A DNA stretch of 64,000 bases from Brevundimonas alba (lineage in GTDB: Bacteria > Pseudomonadota > Alphaproteobacteria > Caulobacterales > Caulobacteraceae), in assembly GCF_011927945.1 (NCBI RefSeq), contig NZ_JAATJM010000001.1, positions 319,501 through 383,500 of the forward strand. The letters are read 5' to 3'. How positions within the stretch are numbered: the first letter of the stretch is position 1; the number at the start of each line of letters is the position of its first letter. Under the pieces are notes generated by a model, which ran no database searches, was not told where the DNA came from, and saw only the letters and a list, made by a program, of their open reading frames with translations. This document shows, one piece after another, positions 58,173 to 64,000 of this stretch. The position numbers and the translations under genes were made by a program.

Positions 58173-58208
58173 GGAAGCCTCCCCGACCTTGCGTCGCGGG
58201 AGGCTTCC
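58173..58208 (+). terminator. Terminator-like hairpin after aox
   Basis: GGAAGCCTCCC and GGGAGGCTTCC form an 11-bp perfect stem with a 14-base loop, 20 bases past the aox stop. There is only TGCC after it instead of a U-run, so efficiency is uncertain. Confidence 0.6.
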
Positions 58209-58278
58209 TGCCGTTCCAACCGGCTCATCCGCCTCGCCCCCGCTTGACTTCATCCCGGAGTCGGGGCCTAGGTCGCGG

Positions 58279-58470
58279 CGCTCTCGCGGGAGAGATCGGG
58301 GCCGTTTCGGCGGGCCCGGAGCCGAAGGCGCAACCGCCCCGGAAACGCTCAGGCAAACGGACCGCGAGGACATACGGACGCTGGAAAGTCGCTCTTCAGA
58401 GCGCGCCGACGGAGCAAGGCGGCCTCATTCAGGGCGCCGGAATCTCTCAGGCTTCAGGACAGCGGGGGCG
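58279..58470 (+). promoter_or_regulatory. Tandem glycine riboswitch
   Basis: Two aptamers ahead of the glycine cleavage operon. Aptamer 1: GGGAGAGATCGGGG, GAGCCGAAGGCGCAACC and GGAAACGCTCAGGCAAACGG. Aptamer 2: CTGGAAAGTCGCTC, GCGCCGACGGAGCAAGG and AATCTCTCAGGCTTCAGGAC. Both carry the conserved GCCGA.GG.GCAA and CTCAGGC cores. Two aptamers usually act together as an ON switch for gcv in high glycine. The expression platform lies between 58470 and the gcvT ATG at 58521. Confidence 0.93.
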
Positions 58471-58520
58471 CGAGGACGGCGGAGCCATCCGCTTCAATAC
58501 GCGACCGTGAAAGTCTGATC

Positions 58521-59639
58521 ATGACCGACGAGACCCTGAAGACCACGCCCCTCAACGCCGCCCACCGCGCGCTGGGCGCGCGCATGGTCGGCTTCAGCGG
58601 CTACGACATGCCGGTGCAGTACGAAGGCGTGCTGGCCGAGCACCGCTGGACGCGCGAACACGCCGGCCTGTTCGACGTGTCGCACATGGGCCAGTGCAAG
58701 ATCACCGGCGCCGACGCCATCGCCCAGTTCGAGCGGTTCGTGCCCGGCGACTATTCGATCCTGAAGGCCGGCAAGCAGAAATACAGCCTGCTGCTGAACG
58801 CCGAGGGCGGGATCATGGACGACCTGATGGCGGGCAAGCCCGACCACGACGGCCTCTATGTGGTGGTCAATGCGGGCAACAAGGACGCGGACTTCGCCTT
58901 CCTGGAAGCCAATCTGAGGGGCGACGCGAAACTGACCGTTCTCGCCGACCGCGCGCTGATCGCCATTCAGGGGCCCGAGGCGGCCGAGGTGATGGCGCAG
59001 CACGAGCCGGTGCTGGGCGAGTTCGGCTTCATGGACTGCGCCCGCCTGGTGCTGTTCGGGGTCGATTGCTACGTCTCGCGCTCGGGCTACACCGGCGAGG
59101 ACGGTTACGAGATTTCCGTGCCGGCCGATCAGGCCGAGCGCATCTGGAACACGCTGCTGGAGGACGCGCGGGTCAAGCCGATCGGCCTCGGCGCCCGCGA
59201 CAGCCTGCGGCTGGAAGCCGGCCTGCCGCTGCACGGCCACGACATCGATGCGACGACGTCGCCGGTCGAGGGCGCGCTGACCTTCGCCCTGTCGAAGTCG
59301 CGCAAGGAGCGCGCGGACTTCAACGGGGCCGACCGCATCCTGAAGGAGCTGGCCGACGGTCCGTCGCGGGTCCGCGTCGGTCTCAGCGTCAAGGAAGGCG
59401 CTCCGGCCCGGGAAGGCGCCGAGATCGCCGACATGGACGGCAACGTCATCGGCGCGGTGACCTCGGGCGGCCCCTCCCCGACGCTGGGCCGCAACATCGC
59501 CATGGGCTATGTGCCGCCGAAATTCGCCGAGCTGGGCGCCGAGCTGAAGGTCATCGTTCGCGGCAAGCCCGCCGCCGCCGAGGTCGTCGCCACGCCGTTC
59601 GTCGCCCAACGCTACTACCGCAAACCCAAGGCCGTCTGA
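58521..59639 (+). CDS. gcvT: Glycine cleavage T-protein (aminomethyltransferase)
   Basis: Moves the methylene group from the H-protein arm to tetrahydrofolate, releasing ammonia. 372 aa: [84 protein letters not shown] (folate-site region) and [11 protein letters not shown]. First gene of the riboswitch-controlled operon. Confidence 0.97.
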   Translation: MTDETLKTTPLNAAHRALGARMVGFSGYDMPVQYEGVLAEHRWTREHAGLFDVSHMGQCKITGADAIAQFERFVPGDYSILKAGKQKYSLLLNAEGGIMDDLMAGKPDHDGLYVVVNAGNKDADFAFLEANLRGDAKLTVLADRALIAIQGPEAAEVMAQHEPVLGEFGFMDCARLVLFGVDCYVSRSGYTGEDGYEISVPADQAERIWNTLLEDARVKPIGLGARDSLRLEAGLPLHGHDIDATTSPVEGALTFALSKSRKERADFNGADRILKELADGPSRVRVGLSVKEGAPAREGAEIADMDGNVIGAVTSGGPSPTLGRNIAMGYVPPKFAELGAELKVIVRGKPAAAEVVATPFVAQRYYRKPKAV

Positions 59640-59658
59640 GCCTTTCGGAGACAGACCG

Positions 59659-60024
59659 ATGCATTTCACCAAGGATCACGAGTGGGTTCGCCTCGAGGGC
59701 GACGTGGCCACCGTCGGCATCAGCAAGCATGCCGCCGACGCGCTGGGCGACGTGGTGTTCGTCGAGACGCCGGACGCCGGCAAGACCGTCTCCAAGGGCG
59801 ACAGCTTCGCCGTGGTCGAGAGCGTCAAGGCGGCTTCGGACGTCTATGCGCCGGTCGCCGGTGAAGTGGTCGAGGGCAACGCCGCCCTGGCCTCGGCCCC
59901 CGAGACCGTCAACGCCGATCCGGAAGGCGAAGGCTGGTTCGCCAAGATCCGCGTGTCGGACGCCTCGCAGGTCGAAGCCCTGATGGATCGCGCCGCCTAC
60001 GACCAGTATCTGACGACCCTTTGA
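59659..60024 (+). CDS. gcvH: Glycine cleavage H-protein
   Basis: Lipoyl carrier of the glycine cleavage complex. 121 aa: [69 protein letters not shown] with the lipoylation Lys in VESVKAASD, and DEEGWFAKI-like [12 protein letters not shown]. 19 bases after gcvT. Confidence 0.97.
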   Translation: MHFTKDHEWVRLEGDVATVGISKHAADALGDVVFVETPDAGKTVSKGDSFAVVESVKAASDVYAPVAGEVVEGNAALASAPETVNADPEGEGWFAKIRVSDASQVEALMDRAAYDQYLTTL

Positions 60025-60052
60025 TCATCGCGGCCCGGTCGGGAGACCTGTC

Positions 60053-60451
60053 ATGAGCAAGGCCTTGCTGACCGGCAGCGCCGCATTCCTGGTCGCGCTC
60101 GGCCTCGCGCTGAATTTCGCGCCGGTCGAGGCCGCCGCGGCGTTGGGGATCGAGGGCGCCAGCGCCCTGCCCGTGCAACTTCTGGCGGGGGCCCTGGTCG
60201 GCGTGGGACTGCTGAACTGGTATTCGCGCGAAGCCGTGTTCGGGGGCATCTACGGACGCCCGGTGGGCCTGGCCAACATCGTGCTTTTCGTGGTCGGGAG
60301 CTTCGCTCTCGGACGCGCCGCCCTCGCCGGTTCCTCGCCGGCGCTCTGGGTGGTCTTCGCCTGCTACGCCGCCTTCGCGATCGGCTTCGCCTGGATCGTC
60401 TTCGTCGGCCCCCGTACTTCCCAGACCCGTCCTCCCCAGACCGGAAACTGA
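60053..60451 (+). CDS. Membrane protein inserted in the gcv operon
   Basis: 132 aa, four membrane helices (residues ~5-25, ~42-60, ~72-92, ~100-125), hydrophobic throughout with a short hydrophilic C-tail. A stretch [28 protein letters not shown] sits in the centre. No family recognised and no transport motif. It lies 28 bases after gcvH and one base before gcvPA, all same strand, so it is co-transcribed. A role in glycine metabolism is unproven; it may be a passenger. Confidence 0.7.
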   Translation: MSKALLTGSAAFLVALGLALNFAPVEAAAALGIEGASALPVQLLAGALVGVGLLNWYSREAVFGGIYGRPVGLANIVLFVVGSFALGRAALAGSSPALWVVFACYAAFAIGFAWIVFVGPRTSQTRPPQTGN

Positions 60452-60452
60452 C

Positions 60453-61793
60453 ATGCGTTACCTCCCCCTGACGCCCGACGACCGATCCGCCATGCTGGCG
60501 GCGATCGGGGCCAAGTCGATCGACGATCTGTTCGTGGACGTGCCGCAGGCGGCGCGGCGCGAGGGCTTCGTGGACCTGCCCCGCGTGGCCGGCGAGCTGC
60601 AGGTCGAGCGGGCGCTCGGCGCGCTGGCGGGGCGGAACACGGCGGCCGGGTCCGTGCCGTTCTTCTGCGGCGCGGGGGCCTATCGCCACCATGTGCCGGC
60701 GACGGTGGACCATGTGATCCAGCGGTCGGAGTTCCTGACCAGCTACACGCCCTATCAGCCGGAAATCGCGCAGGGCACGCTGCAGTATCTGTACGAGTTC
60801 CAGACGCAGGTGGCGAACCTGACCGGCATGCCGGTGGCGAACGCCAGCCTCTATGACGGCTCGACAGCGATGGCCGAGGGCGTGCTGATGGCCACCCGCG
60901 TGACCCGCCGCAACAAGGCGGTGATCTCGGGCGGGGTGCATCCGCACTATGTCGCCTCGACCGAGACGGTGGTGCACGCCGTGGGCGTCGAGACCCAGGT
61001 GCTGCCGGCGGCGGTGGACGCCGAGGCGGCGGTGATCGAGCAGATCGGACCTGACACCGCCTGCGTGGTCGTTCAGACGCCTAACGTGTTCGGCACGGCG
61101 ACCGACGTGACGAAGATCGCGGAAGCCGCCCATGCTGCCGGGGCCCTGCTTATCGTCGTGGTGACCGAGGCGGTGTCGATGGGCCTGCTCAAGTCGCCGG
61201 GCGAGATGGGGGCCGACATCGTCGCCGCCGAGGGCCAGTCGATCGGCAATGCGCTGAACTTCGGCGGACCGTACGTCGGCCTGTTCGCCTGCCGCGAGAA
61301 GCTGATCCGCCAGATGCCGGGCCGGCTGACGGGCGAGACGGTGGACGCGGACGGGACGCGCGGCTTCGTCCTGACCCTGTCGACGCGCGAGCAGCACATC
61401 CGCCGGGACAAGGCGACGTCGAACATCTGCACCAACTCGGGCCTGTGCACCCTGGCCTTCACCATCCACATGAGCCTGCTGGGCGAGACGGGGCTGCGGC
61501 GGATGGCGCTGCTGAACCATGAGACGGCGCTGACGACGCGCGATGCGGTGGCGTCGATCCCGGGGGTCGAGGTGCTGACGCCGCGCTTCTTCAACGAGTT
61601 CGCGGTGCGGCTGCCGAAGAACGCCACCGAGGTGGTGGATGCGCTGGCCGCCAAGGGCGTGCTGGCCGGCGTGCCCTACGGCCGCCTCGCCCCCGGAGCC
61701 GGCATGGACGATGTCCTGCTGGTCGCCGCGACCGAAACCACGACCGCGGCACACATCGCCGCCCTGAAGACCGCCCTGGCGGAGGTTCTGTAA
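60453..61793 (+). CDS. gcvPA: Glycine dehydrogenase (decarboxylating) subunit 1, GcvPA
   Basis: N-terminal half of the split P-protein. 446 aa: [73 protein letters not shown] and [27 protein letters not shown]. With GcvPB it forms the PLP holoenzyme that decarboxylates glycine. Stop and next start overlap by one base (TAATG). Confidence 0.96.
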   Translation: MRYLPLTPDDRSAMLAAIGAKSIDDLFVDVPQAARREGFVDLPRVAGELQVERALGALAGRNTAAGSVPFFCGAGAYRHHVPATVDHVIQRSEFLTSYTPYQPEIAQGTLQYLYEFQTQVANLTGMPVANASLYDGSTAMAEGVLMATRVTRRNKAVISGGVHPHYVASTETVVHAVGVETQVLPAAVDAEAAVIEQIGPDTACVVVQTPNVFGTATDVTKIAEAAHAAGALLIVVVTEAVSMGLLKSPGEMGADIVAAEGQSIGNALNFGGPYVGLFACREKLIRQMPGRLTGETVDADGTRGFVLTLSTREQHIRRDKATSNICTNSGLCTLAFTIHMSLLGETGLRRMALLNHETALTTRDAVASIPGVEVLTPRFFNEFAVRLPKNATEVVDALAAKGVLAGVPYGRLAPGAGMDDVLLVAATETTTAAHIAALKTALAEVL

Positions 61794-63364
61794 TGAGCAC
61801 GATGAACACGGTCGGCCGTCCGACCACGCCGAACCAGGTCGAGACCAAACCCGCCACCCTGACCGGCGGCCGCGGCCTGCTGCAGGACGAGCACCTGATC
61901 TTCGAGAGCGACGGTTGGGGCAAGACCGGAGTCGACCTGCCGGAGCCGAAGACGGACGGGAGCGATCTGGGCGATCTGGTGCGGCGCGATCCGATCGGCC
62001 TGCCGGGGCTGAGCGAGCCCGAGACGATGCGCCACTATGTGCGGCTGAGCCAAAAGAACCACGCCATCGACCTGGCCATCTATCCGCTGGGCTCGTGCAC
62101 GATGAAGCACAACCCGCGCCTGAACGAGAAAATGGCGCGCCTGCCCGGGTTCTCGGACATCCACCCGCTGCAGCCGCAGTCGACGGTGCAGGGCGCGCTG
62201 GAGCTGATGGACCAGCTGGCCCACTGGCTGAAGACGCTGACCGGTATGCCGGCGGTCGCCCTGTCGCCCAAGGCGGGCGCGCATGGCGAGTTGTGCGGCC
62301 TGATGGCCATCCGCGCGGCGCATGAGGCCAAGGGCGAGCACGAGCAGCGCCGCAAGGTGCTGGTGCCTACTTCGGCCCACGGGACCAACCCGGCGACGGC
62401 CGCCTTTGTCGGCTACACCGTGGTCGAGGTGGCGCAGACGGACGACGGGCGTGTCGACGTGGCCGATCTGGCGTCGAAGCTGGGGCCGGACGTGGCCGCC
62501 ATCATGGTGACCAATCCGAACACCTGCGGCCTGTTCGAGCGGGACATCCTCGAGATCAGCCGGCTGACGCACGAGGCCGGGGCGTATTTCTACTGCGACG
62601 GGGCCAACTTCAACGCCATCGTGGGGCGGGTGCGGCCGGGCGATCTGGGCGTCGACGCCATGCACATCAATCTGCACAAGACCTTCTCGACACCGCACGG
62701 CGGCGGCGGGCCGGGCGCGGGTCCGGTGGTGCTGTCGGAGGCGCTGGCCGCCTTCGCCCCGGCGCCGTGGGTGGTTTCGGACGGCGACGGTTTCAAGCTG
62801 GTCGAGCGCGAGGAAGCCGAGGCGGAGCAGGCGTTCGGCCGGCTGTGCGCCTTCCAGGGCCAGATGGGCATGTACGTCCGGGCGCTGAGCTACATGATGA
62901 GCCACGGCTCGGACGGGCTGCGTCAGGTCGCCGAGGACGCGGTGCTGAACGCCAACTACATCAAGGCCCGGCTGTCGGACCTGATGAGCCCGGCCTTCCC
63001 CGACGGCCCCTGCATGCACGAGGCCCTGTTCGATGACGAGTGGCTGAAGGGCACCGACGTGACCACGCTCGACTTCGCCAAGGCGATGATCGACGAGGGC
63101 TTCCACCCGATGACCATGTATTTCCCGCTGGTCGTCCATGGCGCCATGCTGATCGAGCCGACCGAGACGGAGTCGAAGCAGGAGCTGGACCGCTTCATCG
63201 AGGCGATGCGGGCGCTGGCCGGCGCGGCGAAGGCGGGCGACGTCGACCGGTTCAAGGGCGCGCCTTTCCACGCGCCGATGAAGCGGCTGGACGAAACGCG
63301 GGCGGCGCGGCAGCCTGTGCTGCGCTGGACCGCGCCTGAGGGGTCCAATATAGCGGCGGAGTAG
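61793..63364 (+). CDS. gcvPB: Glycine dehydrogenase (decarboxylating) subunit 2, GcvPB
   Basis: C-terminal half of the split P-protein with the PLP Lys. 523 aa: YPLGSCTMKHNPRLNE, VALSPKAGAHGELCGLMAI, VLVPTSAHGTNPATAAFVGY, ANFNAIVGRVRPGDLGVDAMHINLHKTFSTPHGGGGPGAGP (Lys in LHKTF). Last gene of the gcv operon. Confidence 0.97.
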   Translation: MSTMNTVGRPTTPNQVETKPATLTGGRGLLQDEHLIFESDGWGKTGVDLPEPKTDGSDLGDLVRRDPIGLPGLSEPETMRHYVRLSQKNHAIDLAIYPLGSCTMKHNPRLNEKMARLPGFSDIHPLQPQSTVQGALELMDQLAHWLKTLTGMPAVALSPKAGAHGELCGLMAIRAAHEAKGEHEQRRKVLVPTSAHGTNPATAAFVGYTVVEVAQTDDGRVDVADLASKLGPDVAAIMVTNPNTCGLFERDILEISRLTHEAGAYFYCDGANFNAIVGRVRPGDLGVDAMHINLHKTFSTPHGGGGPGAGPVVLSEALAAFAPAPWVVSDGDGFKLVEREEAEAEQAFGRLCAFQGQMGMYVRALSYMMSHGSDGLRQVAEDAVLNANYIKARLSDLMSPAFPDGPCMHEALFDDEWLKGTDVTTLDFAKAMIDEGFHPMTMYFPLVVHGAMLIEPTETESKQELDRFIEAMRALAGAAKAGDVDRFKGAPFHAPMKRLDETRAARQPVLRWTAPEGSNIAAE

Positions 63365-63368
63365 GCGG

Positions 63369-63836
63369 ATGCGGGCCATCGTCCCGGCGGTTCTGGCGAT
63401 CGTTCTGGCGGCGGCCCATCCGGCAGCCGCGCAGACGGCTCCGGCGGCGGCGTGGGGCGAGCCCGCGGCGGATCTCCCGGCCTTTATGGAAGCCTATGCG
63501 GAAAGCATTCGCGCCGGCGACCGCGAGGCCATGATCGCCCGCTACGACCCGGCCGGGGCCTGGATGGTCAGCGCCGGGCGGGGCGAACACCTCGACCCCG
63601 GCGAAATCGCCGACATCTATCGCTCGGACGCGTGGCAGGCCCCGCAGGCGTTCGAGTGGCAGGGCCTCGCCTACATTCCGACTGGCCCTGACGCGGTCAC
63701 CGTGACCGGCCGCTTCGTCTGGACTCCGTCGGACGGCGTCGGCCGCACCATCGCCTATCATGGCCAATTTGTCCGGGTGGACGGGGCCTGGCGGATACGG
63801 GTCGAGGACGAGACCCCGGTCGCCGCCTCCCGCTAG
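63369..63836 (+). CDS. Small secreted NTF2-like (SnoaL/DUF4440-type) protein
   Basis: 155 aa with a signal peptide (RAIVPAVLAIVLAAAHPAAAQ). The mature part resembles the NTF2-like cone fold: LPAFMEAYAESIRAGDREAMIARYDPAGAWMVSAGRG, VTVTGRFVWTP, VGRTIAYHGQFVRVDGAWRIRVEDETP. No catalytic residue can be assigned. Starts 4 bases after gcvPB, so it may be at the end of that transcript. Confidence 0.7.
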   Translation: MRAIVPAVLAIVLAAAHPAAAQTAPAAAWGEPAADLPAFMEAYAESIRAGDREAMIARYDPAGAWMVSAGRGEHLDPGEIADIYRSDAWQAPQAFEWQGLAYIPTGPDAVTVTGRFVWTPSDGVGRTIAYHGQFVRVDGAWRIRVEDETPVAASR

Positions 63837-63932
63837 GCCAGTCGCGGCAATGTGAACGCCGCTCTCTGGAAAAGGCGTATCCTTCTCCACGCGTTATCAG
63901 AACCAGAACAGGCGTTGGGAGGCGCTGAGGTC

Positions 63933-64000
63933 ATGATGTCACGCGTACAAAAGGGTCTGGTCGCCGGTCTCGCGGCCACGGCCGTCGTCTCGGTCATTGA
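63933..64000 (+). CDS. Start of a membrane protein cut by the window edge
   Basis: Only 22 codons are visible: MMSRVQKGLVAGLAATAVVS, a basic N-terminus and the start of a hydrophobic helix, with GGAGG and GAGG upstream. It looks like the beginning of a DUF6789-type small membrane protein, a tentative guess. Confidence 0.5.
   Translation, partial: MMSRVQKGLVAGLAATAVVSVI

Overview
The window is chromosomal, high-GC DNA from an alphaproteobacterium. The best guess is Caulobacterales, probably Brevundimonas or a close relative. This rests on the uniformly GC-rich coding sequence, a type A rnpB just upstream of a mraZ-led division cluster, a three-gene bc1 operon, a FixL-type heme-PAS kinase, and a site matching the alphaproteobacterial LexA consensus (GTTC-N7-GTTC). 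No prophage, insertion sequence or CRISPR array was seen. Almost everything is housekeeping.

Layout: (a) 1-2042: a mechanosensitive channel between two small secreted proteins that look like relatives of each other. (b) 2044-13303, minus strand: the tightly overlapped cell-wall and division operon mraZ-rsmH-ftsL-ftsI-murE-murF-mraY-murD-ftsW-murG. It stops at murG instead of running on into murC, murB, ddl, ftsQ, ftsA and ftsZ. Its upstream region holds TGGGN repeats (MraZ operator) and a LexA-type box, then rnpB and an AmpD-like amidase. (c) 14802-23021: sppA, panD, a SIMPL protein, a CAT-anticodon tRNA, and a beta-helix/Sel1 envelope pair. (d) 23285-33203: free-methionine sulfoxide reductase, an SDR/CoA-lyase/KAS III lipid-type group, a DCC/DUF4166 pair, RidA, two tandem M28 peptidases and a small secreted protein with a strong promoter overlapped by an operator-like palindrome.

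(e) 33323-36089: cytochrome bc1 operon petABC with a clear terminator. (f) 36284-45939: trmL, dipeptidase, a gene-free repeat-rich gap, hemF, a large hybrid histidine kinase, a glutamine amidotransferase with rlmJ, topoisomerase IB with a small partner, and an OGFr-domain protein. (g) 45954-50204: kbl-tdh (threonine to glycine), a MliC/DUF4232 lipoprotein, ispH. (h) 50365-55209: a secreted protein with argS, a TetR regulator divergent from a membrane protein, and adenine deaminase.

(i) 55224-58208: an oxygen-response island. It has fixL, a fixJ carrying an apparent one-base insertion, and a divergent alternative oxidase (AOX). (j) 58279-63364: a tandem glycine riboswitch followed by gcvT-gcvH-(membrane protein)-gcvPA-gcvPB, then a small secreted NTF2-like protein and the start of another gene at the right edge.

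The most interesting region is the fixL/fixJ/aox island, where an oxygen sensor sits back to back with a cyanide-insensitive terminal oxidase and the response regulator is frameshifted as read. Next come the two regulatory signatures ahead of the division operon. All family assignments come from reading motifs in the sequence; no database search was run.
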